This document shows positions 1 to 10,889 of a stretch of DNA of 64,000 nt, piece after piece. The notes below the pieces were generated by a model that did no database searches, had not been told where the DNA came from, and saw only the letters and a program-made list of their open reading frames with translations. Source of the DNA: Arsenophonus sp052174535 (GTDB lineage Bacteria > Pseudomonadota > Gammaproteobacteria > Enterobacterales > Enterobacteriaceae). The stretch's first letter is position 1. Each line of letters begins with the position of its first letter. Made by a program: the position numbers and the translations under genes. The stretch covers positions 62,001 to 126,000 of the forward strand of contig JBQMRQ010000068.1 in assembly GCA_052174535.1 (NCBI GenBank). Direction: 5' to 3'.

Positions 1-29
1 AGATGATTTTTAATCTTTAATTAAAAGGT

Positions 30-2560
30 AATTTAATTTTTTAATTATAAATTAATCAGATAGAGATAAAGAATGATTTGATTTTTATCTTCTACTTTTT
101 TAATAAAATTCTGGTTAATTAAAATTGATTAAATTTGCACAATAGGTAAGAACGATAATATGAGTATAAGTAAAATAATTAATATTTCTAACAAATTCTT
201 TTTTGCTTCCTTCAGAAGGTGAAGGAATTTCCAATCGATTCTTTTCATTTAAAATAATGATATTAAAAACATGATTTTTCTTTTATATATTCAAAGAAAA
301 ATTATACAATCCCTTCACGGGCACAATCATTAATAATAAAAGATAAATGATAAATTTCTTTATTATCCAATTTTATCGGCAAGCCATGTAATTTATTATT
401 ATAAATTGCACTATAAAATTCAACTGAATTTCTAATTTATGTACTAAAATATTCAAGCGATCAAAAATAATCTGCAGGATTGACCTACAATACATAATAC
501 TTTGAAACTTCCTAAGTCATTACAACTGCTTGCTAGACGTAATTCAATACATTCTGAAAGCAGCTTCTGAACACGCCTATCGATCAACTCTCTCAGTTGA
601 CTAGAACAAAAACTTCAATAATATCTGGTAACTCAGGATCATGATATATTTTGCTTAAAATCATTTTAATAATACTTCCAATATAGATTGTTCACAGAAA
701 AAATACACTGCTCTCACCTCATTCCAAAAGTTACGATATAGTAATCAATACTACTAACTAAATATTGTAGTAGATCACTAAAACTCGATTTATCTAAACT
801 AGATAAATTAAAATAGATAATTTTATCAGAAAACATAGCTGTTAGATCTTTCTCTAAATTTAACAAATAGAAAATTTTACAAGTGACTACACATAAAGCT
901 TTTAGTATTGGTGACAACAATTGAATAGAAAAATTTATAATTATATCATTAACAATTTAATGTAATTTATTCTCATCACATTGAAACCTACCCGTTTTTA
1001 ATATAAATATGGCATCGCTCTGTCAATAAATAATTAAAGTAAATCCATTCCACTAATTTACTAAAATAACACCTTTATATTCTAAAGGTTTACGTCAATA
1101 ATAGAAACTATCGTAGGTGCCTTATTATATAAATACCAATCACTGCGATTTACGTGCAAGACAGGATGATAAATAAAAGTGAAATGACTTTCATATAGAA
1201 ATAGCAACTTTTACAGATTAACAAAAGTTCTTTTATTAGAGAACACTTCAAATGAAACATAGAATTACGTATGAAGACATACCAATATCTTATAGGCTCG
1301 CACTAATCTACAAATTATTACGATGAGCAAAGCGAATAAGATTACGATAATTTTGCATGAAGGTATCAAGTAATTCATTATCTGCATCTCGATCCTGCGC
1401 TATTTTTCAAAAATTTTACTTGTAAAGGACACTTAATTGATTTATGTTCCACCCCCATGGGAAGAACAAGTTGCGATAAAATATTCCTTTGCCAACTATC
1501 ACTCATCGAGATTTTGTTTTTACAAGACAATTTTTACAAATTTTAAGATAAAACAGCGACAAATCAAATTAAGACGTTTTAAAATCATTGATTTCCATTA
1601 AATAACGCGTAATACGTTCTAACATTAAACAATAGAGGCATCCCAAACCATAAGAACCAATTTCTCCTACATGCAAACATTTCTTAAAATTCCATTGCCA
1701 ACAAGATACCATGCGGGGTATTCTCTAAGAATAAGCTTCCAATAAAATACTTTTCAAAATAGATTTATAAGGAATAAGGAGAATCAATACTTTTATTAAG
1801 TTCCCAAAAAGTAGCACAAAAATATTCTTCAGGTGATAATTTACCTAAGCCGCCTAAATCTAACCACTCATTTGGAGTTTATACGCCTCGAGCGTATAAC
1901 AATAAAACATATTGATCATAATTAGTTTCTTCTTCTCCAGGTACCATCATGTATAGTAAACGTTTTCCAGCTATGCGAATAGCTGTACGATAAAATTTAT
2001 TCAACAGCAGTACATCTTTGTGTTATTTCGCAATCTTCATTATTTAAACTAGTACTTATATGATTACGAAAACAATTTTTATTAATTAAAGAAAGTAACA
2101 TCTATATCAAGTGAAGACGCTCACTACTTAATTAATATATTTTTTGCATAAGTTATCTTTCTTCTTAATCTAAGTATGATTGATAGCATACCTAAATCAG
2201 AAACATAATTTTATCAGATTGATGAGGTACTTCTCCCATAGAATAATTACCTGTGTAATAGCTAATTTATCATTAGTTTGTTGTGAAGCTAACTCAGAAA
2301 AAATATGACTCAAATTTCTTTAACCAGTGTATTTGTTAGAAGATCAAACATAAAAACAGCCACTAGAAGGTACATTACCTTCAATATAACCAGGCATCAT
2401 AGGATGATGATAATTTAATAAAACTGGCAGGAATCCCATACACATATTTTGAACATTTCTTTCATAGAAGATGATGCTCGTTCTAGTAGTAATTGATTGA
2501 TTACATCCAATCCTTTCTTATTAGTGTCTCACTATAAAGATACAAAAATTTTATCTGAAT
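30..2560 (-). pseudogene. cyaA: cyaA pseudogene (adenylate cyclase)
   Basis: Remnant of class I adenylate cyclase, which makes cAMP for CRP-dependent regulation. Reverse-strand translation in shifting frames follows enterobacterial CyaA from end to end. Near 2,400 there is a match to the N-terminal YHHPLMPGYLDGN segment. Near 1,900-1,990 is the RLAGKR..MVPCDEEE segment. At 714-920 a fragment matches the region before SFGENQNCLVGSVDLLYR. Near 540-600 is LRxLI..RVQxLxSECIELRL, and near 150-240 the EGSKEELV / SFINFNLPQFY C-terminus. Many frameshifts and stops separate these pieces, so no functional product is expected. It diverges from hemC, as in E. coli. Ends are approximate. Confidence 0.88.
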
Positions 2561-3021
2561 TAAGTTTAAAAAACAAATAACCTTAACTCATCTATATCGT
2601 TTTCTTTGAAATTTGAAAACGATAACAGCGATATTCTATTTGTTAATAGAAATGTGATCATTTTAATATTTTATACTAAAAAGGTAAAATATATTACCCA
2701 TAGATATTAACTGTTTATTTTTCACACTAAATCCTTTCCATTCTTTTATATAAAAATCTTTTTGTTTATAAGAGTTTCAGATAGATGAGCTCTATAAAAA
2801 GAGAATAATTGATTAAATATATATTTATTTATTTTATTCAAAAACAAAAACTATCTTTCTAAATAGTTGTTGTCCTCTATCTACTTTTTTCTTTTTATAG
2901 ATTTCACTATACATTAGCTATACTTATTAAACGATTAGTTACTAACCGGTAAAATTTACTAAAATATTAAAACTATCTACCTTTCTTTTATAATTTACTT
3001 ATAATCTAATTACATAAAAAT
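2561..3021. other. cyaA-hemC divergent intergenic region, no gene seen
   Basis: Very A+T-rich spacer between the two divergent pseudogenes. It should hold the remains of their promoters, but I cannot single out a convincing promoter, CRP site or small ORF. Confidence 0.5.
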
Positions 3022-3967
3022 TTGTCAATACAAACACTGCGTATTACAACAAGGAAAGTCCATTAGCAATATGGCAAGCGATTTTCATAAAAACACAATT
3101 AGAGAAACATCATCCAACACTAACAATCGAACCCATTCCCATGACTACTAAAGGTAATATTCTAGATGAATATTCCCCTGTCTAAAATTGGTGGTAAAGA
3201 ACTTTTTGTCAAAGACTTTAAAAAATTTACTATTAGAAAACCTAGCTGATATAGCTGTTCATTCCATAAAAGATGTTCCTGCTACGTTTCCTAATAACTT
3301 AGGATTAATGGCTATTTCAGCGAGAAGATCCTCGTGATGCTTTTGTATCCAATCAGTACGATTCCTCTGATTCGCTTCCAGATAAAAGCATGATAGGAAC
3401 ATCAAGCCTGGGTCCCAAAATGCCAGCTACGTCATACTTATTCGAACTTAGTCATTCGAAATCTACGTGATAATATCGAAACACAGCTAAATAAATTAGA
3501 CAGTGGCGAATACCGATAGCATTATTCTTGCTGCAGCTAGCCTAAAACGTCTAAATTTAGAAACGCGCATATGTAAAATTCCTCTACCGCCAGAGCATTC
3601 CTTACCTACTGTTAGATAAGAAACAATTGCTATTGAATGCTGTCTTGATAACCACCATACACAAAATTTTCTAGCGCCACTACATCATTATGATTCTGCT
3701 ATCTGTATTCAAGCAGAACGAGCTGTCAATAATTGATTAAAAGGTAGCTGCTAAGTTCCAATAGGTAGCTATGCTATATAGAAAAATAAAAAAATTTTAC
3801 TTAGAGCTCTAGCTTGTGCGATAAATAGTAGTTACTTTATTCGTTCAGAACGATATTTCAAGCCTGAAGATGCTAAACAAGAAAGTATTGAACTTGCAGA
3901 AGAATTACTCAATAACAGTGCTAAACAAGTTCTTAACAAAATTTCCTTCTCAGGAGTATTTTTATAA
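3022..3967 (+). pseudogene. hemC: hemC pseudogene (porphobilinogen deaminase)
   Basis: Hydroxymethylbilane synthase relic, from the step that joins four porphobilinogen units in tetrapyrrole synthesis. The start reads LRI.TRKSPLAIWQA, as in HemC. Further on are V(G)GKELFVK, the AVHSIKDVP motif, REDPRDAF, RNLRDN and the C-terminal EELLNNSAKQ. The order is complete and the length near normal, but single-base indels and in-frame stops break it several times. The stop codon overlaps the hemD start (TAATGA), as in live operons. A TTG at 3022 is the likeliest original start region. Decay looks fairly recent because nearly every domain can still be read. Confidence 0.9.
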
Positions 3968-4701
3968 TGAGTATATTGCTTACCAGACCAAATTCAAGCA
4001 GTGAAAAACTTGTTTAACGTATCAAATCATTAGGAAAAATGGCCTTTCATATCCAACTGATTAAATTATACCAGGTAATAAACTAACCCTTTTACCAGCT
4101 AAATTAGCCAAGCTAATTGATGGTGATCGGGTTTTTTCTTATCAGAAAATGTGGTGTATAGCATGCTAATTCGGCACTTTTTTAGAAGGACGAAATGGCC
4201 TAATACCCTACCCTTATCATGATATAGGGCATTCAACAGCATCTACTTTTCACCAACTAACTAATTTGCCTATTCAACTATCTCAATCTAGTGAAACTAG
4301 TGAAAAACATTACTTGAATTAACTGGATTAGAATCACTATTAGGAAAAAAATCTTTATTATTACGCGGTAACCGTGGACGTGAATTACTCGCCGTAACAT
4401 TAAAATCGCGCGGAAGTCATAATTAACTATTGTGAATGTTATCAACGTTAATCAATAAACTATGATCGACAAACTTTTCACTTACAATGGCAGCAAGCAA
4501 ATATTAAAACAATTATTATTACTAGTAGCGAAATGTTACATTTATTATTTAATTACAAATGAGGTTAAACCTTGATTACTTTCTCGCCATTTTATTACTA
4601 TCAGTAAACGTTTAGCCGGTACTGATTACCAATTATGGTAACAATCAGTAAAAATAGTTAAAAACACTAATAATGATGCATTAATTCAAACATTAATCTA
4701 A
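3967..4701 (+). pseudogene. hemD: hemD pseudogene (uroporphyrinogen-III synthase)
   Basis: The opening MSILLTRPNSSSEKLV closely parallels E. coli HemD (MSILVTRPSPAGEELVSR) and is followed almost at once by an in-frame stop. Later pieces match LLGKxSLLLRGNRGRELL (about 4,340-4,400), a CYQR-like stretch, ITSSEML (about 4,520) and the C-terminal NxxNDALIQTLI. Frames change repeatedly. HemD closes hydroxymethylbilane to uroporphyrinogen III, so with hemC also dead the host cell or a co-symbiont must supply haem, or haem is dispensable. Translational coupling to hemC is preserved in the sequence. Confidence 0.87.
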
Positions 4702-4719
4702 ACTAATATTTAGATATTA

Positions 4720-5178
4720 ATTACGATGGAACAAAACAAATAGAAACAAGCAAACAAAATTTTATTAAATTCTTCAAAACAGAAAGGTAATTTCTACAGA
4801 AATTAGTATTTGCCATAAGCAAAAGCATTCTAATCTGCTTAACAGCATACTTAGTATTGTACTTACTTATCATACTGGGTAATGATTTCTATCATTAACT
4901 TTAATATAAAATATCAATAAATAATTAATGAAATCAGCTAATTACAACAATAAATAAGTGAACTACAACGTCAACAAAAAATAGAAAACAGCAAATCAAT
5001 CAATTAATTGAATTCCAACTTCTCTCAGTTAGAAAAGAAAGAACATGAGAAATAATTTCAATAGTATATTAAAAATATAAGATGCATAAATCGCAACATT
5101 TTCAAGTACAAATGTATAATGCTGGTTACTTATTCTTTTTATTAAAACACGACAAACTTTATAAAATATAAAAATAAC
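4720..5178 (+). pseudogene. hemX: hemX pseudogene, truncated by an IS256-type element
   Basis: Third gene of the hem operon, a membrane-anchored protein of unclear role in E. coli. What is left is an N-terminal lysine-rich start (MEQNK), a poorly kept hydrophobic stretch, a Q-rich coiled-coil-like segment (NEISQLQQ.ISELQRQQK) and a piece resembling the [21 protein letters not shown] region. It stops where the IS begins at 5179. No hemX C-terminus or hemY is seen beyond the IS, so the downstream part of the operon has been deleted. The assignment rests on the fragments plus position after hemD. Confidence 0.65.
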
Positions 5179-6580
5179 GAGTTATGCTTATTTTTGGGTA
5201 TATTTGATTTCGGAAATCCTGGCGTATCTCTCCTATTCCTGTTGATTGATTTCATGGATGATGTTAAGAACAGAGAGATGATATGCTATGAAAAGTTTAC
5301 CCACCCTACAGTGTATATCCGCAAAATTAGATATTACCCTGATCCATTAGATGGATCTATCTGTAATCGTAATAGGGTAGCTTAATAGCACCCGCTCTCG
5401 AGATTAAGCTCAAAACCCATACTGCGACAACATGCTGAATATCACCTTGTCTATAATCTCCTCATCCGTCGTTCGTAAACGGTTATGTGCTATAGTGAAC
5501 ATATAAACTGATATTGGCGATGTTGAAATTAAAGTATTAAAATTAGGGATTAGAGCGGTAATAAATATCCTTCAACAAATTATTATTGCCGCTTTTATCT
5601 GAAGCGTGCAAAAGTGGAAAAGAGTTTTTTATAGCTATACCTACGGAGGAGGGGGTATAGCTCTGTTGATTTTTAAAAACTCTCATAACGATTCTTCGTA
5701 AAAAGCATATGCTTTCTCTAAATACATCAGTAGATTAAAACAACAATAGTTTGAAGAATACAGACAATATCGGCTATGTGATTAGTGATATGTCTACATT
5801 TATTTCTTATCCGATAGCATAACCATTCTTATCAGATAAGTTGATTGCCTTTACCTGCTCTACTCATTATCAGCAGGACTATGTATGCACGTAAGTAGCT
5901 AACTACAGTCGAAGATTATTATCAAGACTAAGAAGGGCGCTGAGTTTAACTTCTAATGCCCCCTGCGAAAGTAGTACATTAATCGTATCTCCAAGGGATA
6001 ACTTGATAGGAGAGAGAACCATGTCCTTATTTTTGCAATACAATTATAAAAGATAATTCTAGACATGTAACACAAATTCTGCTGAGTACACAAAATAATT
6101 AATGTAGTTAGTTTCAGTCCATAAAAGGATACAATAAAATTAAAGGTAAGCTGCTTGAGATTTAGTTAGAAGGAGAGAACCGCGATGCTGGTAATAAATC
6201 TTGATGTTTTGTTACAAAATTTTCAGGCATATCCTGCGGCGATGAAGAAGCTTAAGAAAGAGCGAGAAGAATGACTAACATTCTACGATTTTCTATTAGT
6301 CTACTTAGCGTTATAAGAAGGAGGAATTTGATTTAGTCAGTTTTTACAAAAATGAGGTTATGAAGGTGAGATATGCGAAGCACTGTAGTTCAAAAAATAA
6401 CCATTTTAATGGTATTTAACTTTATTCTAGTCTACGCAGAAAAACTAAAATTAGATAATGAAATTGATCTGCTGACTATAGTAGTAAACAATATTTAATT
6501 TAAGGATGGAGAAGAAATTTACAAAGCATCATAGTGGAGCTGTAGCTTGATTGTCGTACACCAAGATTTGCTAATAAATC
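5179..6580 (+). mobile_element. IS256-type element, copy 1, degenerate
   Basis: One of ten related elements. Ends show the family's imperfect terminal inverted repeat: the left end is GAGTTATGCTYATTTYTGG-like and the right end reads ...AGATTTgCTRATAAcTC. Inside, shifting frames give GDVEIKVLKLGI..RA, a stretch resembling the transposase region before the catalytic core, and a C-terminal NNI.FKDGEEIYKAS block preceded by MVF(K/N)L, the signature end of IS256/IS1249-type transposases. There are no long frames. It truncates hemX. Confidence 0.75.
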
Positions 6581-6599
6581 AACTATTCATCCTTATTAT

Positions 6600-6945
6600 T
6601 GAGAGTTTCTATAGAGGACTTCCAGTAATATTTTTAAATCTTTTACTGCAATTAGGGATTTGCAACGATATTGCTATAACTATAATGGATATCCAGTGGA
6701 TAACATATTCAGTGTGACAATATGGAAGGATAAAAGTGTGCAAGTGAGTTAATTAATACATGAATCTATATCATCTGTTAGCTTGTCTCCAAGCTAACTA
6801 ATAAGATACAGCGTTATGTTAGTAAGGAGCGAGGAAATACTCTCTTTGATCTTTATGACTGTTTACTTTTTATGGAAACTTCTGTAAACAAAATCCCTTA
6901 TATAATAGTATGCAGTACAAGGAATTTCCTACCTATAACCATTAC
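6600..6945 (+). mobile_element. R2 repeat fragment (IS1 InsA-like relic)
   Basis: Right-hand part of the second repeat family, abutting IS copy 1. It contains the family's conserved run GATTTGCAACGATATYGCTR followed by a TAACATATTCA block. The conceptual reading LQRYRCN..NKYFQL.TYS resembles the zinc-ribbon part of IS1 InsA. Related segments occur near 27.4, 34.9 and 39.6 kb. The IS1 link is an inference from a short motif. Confidence 0.5.
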
Positions 6946-6997
6946 TAGCATAGACAATAATTGCATAGACAATAATTACAGGATTTTCTTAAAACCT

Positions 6998-7060
6998 TAG
7001 TCAGCAAGAGAGGATTCAAACCTATTACCTACTGTCAAAAATCTATTGCGCCATACTCAG
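6998..7060 (-). pseudogene. proM: decayed tRNA-Pro (proM-like)
   Basis: The reverse strand reads a T-arm and acceptor end (TTTGAATCCTCTCTTGCTGA) nearly identical to enterobacterial proM, preceded by a D-arm relic (GTATGGCGCAATAG). The anticodon arm is shortened, the TGG anticodon is gone, and the total is about 63 nt instead of 77. It is the fourth tRNA of the enterobacterial argX-hisR-leuT-proM cluster and cannot fold into a cloverleaf. Confidence 0.7.
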
Positions 7061-7125
7061 AGAAAATAAAACAATTTCTATTTTTAACGATTCTCTCGCA
7101 TAAGTTTAAAATTTATTTATATTAT

Positions 7126-7215
7126 AGTGTAAAAGGAAGACTTGAATTAATTTATCCATAAGTAATAGATACTAATATTTTAAGCTAGCGCGTCTACTAA
7201 TTTCGTCACCTTCGA
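7126..7215 (-). pseudogene. leuT: decayed tRNA-Leu (leuT-like)
   Basis: The reverse strand begins CGAAGGTGACGAAATTAGTA followed by GACGCGCTAGCTT, matching the acceptor, D-arm and anticodon-stem 5' half of tRNA-Leu(CAG). Beyond that point the anticodon, variable arm and T-arm have mutated (TTCAAGTCttcc survives). The CAG anticodon is lost. It lies between hisR and the proM relic, as in E. coli. Confidence 0.72.
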
Positions 7216-7236
7216 AAACTCTACTAAAACAAATAT

Positions 7237-7312
7237 TGGGTGACTAATGGGATTCGAACCCACGACAACCGGAATCACAATCCGGGGCTCTACCAACTGA
7301 GCTATAGCCACC
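7237..7312 (-). tRNA. hisR: tRNA-His (GUG)
   Basis: Complete cloverleaf on the reverse strand. It has the G-1-bearing acceptor GGTGGCTA, a D-arm with AGCTCAGTTGGTAGAG, an anticodon loop TTGTGAT (GUG) on a CCGGA/TCCGG stem, and T-loop GTTCGAATC. One G-U pair weakens the acceptor. The 3' end encodes one C fewer than E. coli hisR, so either C73 or part of the CCA is not encoded and would need CCA addition. It is the second gene of the argX-hisR cluster. Confidence 0.95.
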
Positions 7313-7383
7313 AAAATCTTTAAATTTAATTCATTTTATATAACATTAATTTGCTACACCGTAACAGAGCGCACAGTAAATAG

Positions 7384-7457
7384 CGCGCCCGACAGGATTT
7401 GAACCTGAGACCTCTACCTCCGGAGGGTAGCGCTCTATCCAACTGAGCTACGGGCGC
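7384..7457 (-). tRNA. argX: tRNA-Arg (CCG)
   Basis: Complete cloverleaf on the reverse strand. Acceptor is GCGCCCG/CGGGCGC, with a D-arm with GTAGCTCAGTTGGATAGAGC, an anticodon stem CTACC/GGTAG around loop CTCCGGA (CCG), and T-arm AGGTTCAAATCCT. CCA is not encoded (CTA follows the discriminator). It reads CGG arginine codons. It is the first tRNA of the cluster; yifK relics lie just upstream, as in E. coli. Confidence 0.96.
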
Positions 7458-7599
7458 TTCTCACCGTTAAGGGTGAGGGATAGTACGGATTTAATCGCAT
7501 TCTGTCTAGTAATTTTTTAAAAAAAAGATTATTTGCTTATTCTTTATCCATTTTAATCATAAAACTAACCTTTCCATTATTTTAAGCAGTTAAACTAAC

Positions 7600-8497
7600 T
7601 ATTGTTAATAATTTTTATTATTTTATAATGAAAGAATGATTTAAAAAAGATAATAAAACAATTAATAAAATACACCGCCAATAATTAAGGATAAAGGCAT
7701 ATCTGAATTAATTACTATACCAACAAGCACACACGTCAAAACAAGGTAAAATATTTCACATAAGGAAATAATACTGATTTAAAAGTATATTGAGATAAGC
7801 GCTATTAATCTACTTGTCGAAACGCAATTGACTCAATAAAATAAGAAACCATATTATTTATTTCCAGGCAATAAACTCACACTATAAACATACATAAAAA
7901 CAGCTTATTATCAGGGATCATTATAATTAAGATCTGAGGAAACTAAGACAAAAATTGTTAACAACATACATAACACGCTATGTATGGAACATAGCATTTT
8001 CTGTTACTTTCAAAAAAATTTGACAGTTAAAATTTTATCATAAAGCATAAATCATGCGCCAGCCACTATATATGCCACTATTGCAACCTGCTAACACTCA
8101 GTGTAAGGTTATCACACATTAATCACCGCATCCTACCTATACAATGCCTATTTAGAAAAATTAGCAGAAATATACTGATATTTTATCTAATTTTTCTCTA
8201 AAAAAAAAGAGAACCTCATAACTATAAAAATAACACCAATATAAAAATCAAAATTTGCAATTAAACATTATTAATAGTTTTCTTTAATTGTACTTACAGC
8301 TTTTTTGTTTCTCTAGAAGTAATGAAAACTAATTAAATATCTTAATAAGAATCTACTATAATACAAAGTACAAATAAAAGCCTTCCTAGCTAACTACCAG
8401 CAAAATCTATTATTGGGAATACCCTCAAAAGAAAACTAAATTTCATATAGAAAACAATCGCTGTGATCTCTGATATTCTAACAACGACCTCACGTAA
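7600..8497 (-). pseudogene. yifK: yifK pseudogene, C-terminal part
   Basis: Relic of the amino-acid permease that sits between wecG and argX in enterics. Between about 7,700 and 7,930 the reverse strand reads IIPDNKLFLCMF..., followed by pieces matching LISQLRFRR and [26 protein letters not shown] (as FKSVLFPYVKYFTL and CLLV). The remaining upstream sequence to the IS is too decayed to align by eye. Frameshifts and stops are numerous. The N-terminal part lies on the far side of IS copy 2 at 9641-9942. Confidence 0.75.
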
Positions 8498-9640
8498 GAG
8501 TTATCCTCATTTCTAATGCATATAGTTTCTGAGATAGTGGTTGTAATTCTGTTTATTAATTTTATGAATGATGTCAATAACAAAGAGACTATATGACATA
8601 AAATTTATTCTATAGATATCCCATAAAAAAGCAGATATTACCTATAATCTCTTGTATGAATTTATCCGTATAATTAATAGTAAAGCATTTGATAGTACTC
8701 TTGCTGAAGAAGAACTTGAAAATATGGGTTCTTCTCGGTAAAAATCTCATGAGTTCTCTGCCAATGTTCCCTACATTAGGAAACTGAAATACTAATGCCT
8801 TGAAGAGTATAGCCAATGAGTGCCTGCGTGTTTTAAGCGATATCCACTACATTTATTACTTGTCAGATAGCATAATGTGCCTTCTTCCTATTAGGAAGCT
8901 GATGATTTTTATCTACTGCTCACTATTATTAATACATTGTACGTATATGTAATGGCCTCGTTGCTATTAAAGATACTTGTCAAAGGTAAGAATCAAACTA
9001 AGCTAAACTTCTCAATAGCCTCCTGTGAACGTGAAACTTAACTATATCTACTAGACTTATTACGGAAGATGGTATCCTTAGTTTTGAAATGTAATAAAAA
9101 ATATATTTTGAGTGCACAACATAAATGCTATTGAATACACAAATAGCATTGGTACTAAATTACTCCATAAAAGCATGTAACAGTAAATTAAGAGTGAGCT
9201 GCGTGAAAAGGGAGGTAGTTTTAGGTAACAGAAAGTCGCGACGCCGTTAATAAGCCCATTGATGTTTTTTGGGAAGAGGGTTCAGCGAATATTCTGCAGC
9301 ATAAATAATCTGAAGAAAGATTGAGAAGAGCTGCTGGCATCTCCTATTACTTCCTATCAGCACATTGGTATCAATAATAACGATAAATCTAATTTAAATA
9401 TATCAACTTTTGCAACAGAGAGGCTATGAGCTAATGTTCGAAGCAGTGTAATTCAAGAAAAACTATACCTTAATTCTATTTATTCTACACCTTTCTAATT
9501 AGAAAGGTGGCCGGATAAGGAGATTTTATCTATTTGACCTTGCAGTAACAAACTCCATCTAATTTAAGGATGGAGAATAAATTTACGAAGGATCAGGGTT
9601 GAATATGTAGCCTGAACCGCTACAATAAATTTCTAATACT
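8498..9640 (+). mobile_element. IS256-type element, copy 2, internally deleted
   Basis: The left end GAGTTATCCTCATTTCTAAT fits the family. The right end carries the ATCTAATTTAAGGATGGAGA block and a mutated terminal repeat. At about 1.14 kb it is some 250 bp shorter than full-length copies, so the middle is deleted. It is inserted inside yifK, whose two halves flank it. Confidence 0.72.
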
Positions 9641-9942
9641 ATGCCTTACATGAACAAATAACCCCCATACCATTAAATTTACCAATAAAAACTTAAATAT
9701 TTATAATCAAATGAAGCAAAGCATCACTAATAATTTCAAAAATTACCATCTCTCTCATTGAATGCATAATAAAAAAGAAATAATCTAACAACAATATATA
9801 ACCCAGAAATACAAAAAGGCCTTACCAATTTAACGTTTTGGTAGATCTCATAAATAAGCTAACTAAATTATTACACATAATACAATAAGTTGAATATATT
9901 TTGTTTCAAAGCCATGACTGAGATCTTATTCCGGTTTTCCAT
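9641..9942 (-). pseudogene. yifK: yifK pseudogene, N-terminal part
   Basis: Starting from an ATG at 9942, the reverse strand reads MENRNKISVMALKQN..., then LFMRSTKTLNW, GLFVFLGYI and FFIMHSMREMVIFE. These match the YifK order ([51 protein letters not shown]). It ends at the IS. Frameshifted. Confidence 0.78.
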
Positions 9943-10194
9943 AGCAATTCCTACCCTTTTAATAATCACTTAATACCATTTACCTTAATGATGAAATAAC
10001 AGATAATGGCTATTTACTAAAAATATGTTTCCCCAATAAGAAAATAAAAAGTTTATACTTGTAATCAAATTTGTACTAATTTCTAAGAATAGAAAACAGT
10101 TATCAATTAAAGTTATCTTTAAAAGAAACCTAGCAATTTGAAATTCATTAGCTATTAAAGTTAAAGCGTCCTATTTCGATAGGAGTCATTAACA

Positions 10195-10870
10195 AATAAA
10201 AATAAAGTTTACCGCTATATATAGTAACGCAGAAAGCGTAATAATTTTATTTATCGTTTAATTCGACTTGTCTGAAAAGCAATCTATATAACCATTCTAA
10301 TCCTAATTATTCTTATAATTTAAGTGCTTGTTTTATATTTCCAGTAAAAACATCATGAGGACCATCTATTCCAATATAAAGCGCATCGGAGTATATACTC
10401 ACCAATAATACTGGATAAAATTTTTATCTTAGTAACTCCATTGATACGTAACAATTTTACTCCACTAACCTTATGTGCTTAAATAACATTTTATGTTATT
10501 CTAGCTTAAAATAACTGTCCTGGCTAGTAACAAAATTAGTACCTACTACTGAGTACGAAGTTTATTTTATTCTATTTAAGAAATTTCGCTTTCCAGAACA
10601 TCAGAAACACAGGAACAACTTTTTAAGTTGTGTTATCGTCAATAATTTCTGAAAATCAATACTGCAAGATAGATGAAACTTTTGTTTGTAGGACTTTAAA
10701 ACGAATCACTTTAAGAATTTTGATATTATCTGCATAAAGATATTCTACTTTAACTAGCAGTACATTTAAGTCATGATCTTGTCCTGCGGTTAGAATTTTT
10801 CACATTGATAGCTAACAATGTTTTATTCTTAACATGTTAATCTAAAAATAGATAATTAAAGAAATTAATT
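10195..10870 (-). pseudogene. wecG: wecG pseudogene (ManNAcA transferase)
   Basis: Last gene of the ECA operon, normally UDP-N-acetyl-D-mannosaminuronic acid transferase (lipid II step). The C-terminal third is clear on the reverse strand: SDALYIGIDGPHDVFTGNIKQA then [10 protein letters not shown]..Q and a YSGKL end, against [37 protein letters not shown] in E. coli. Upstream parts are weaker. Several stops and frameshifts. Position between yifK and wzyE is the standard one. Confidence 0.82.
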
Positions 10871-10889
10871 TTATTATAAAAATTCAAAA

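Noticed and set aside
714..920. 68-residue minus-strand frame
   Set aside because: Fragment of the cyaA pseudogene, not an independent gene.
5194..5385. 63-residue open frame near the start of IS copy 1
   Set aside because: Lies wholly within the degenerate IS256-type element, in its non-coding left end. It has no homologous frame in other copies, so it is chance.
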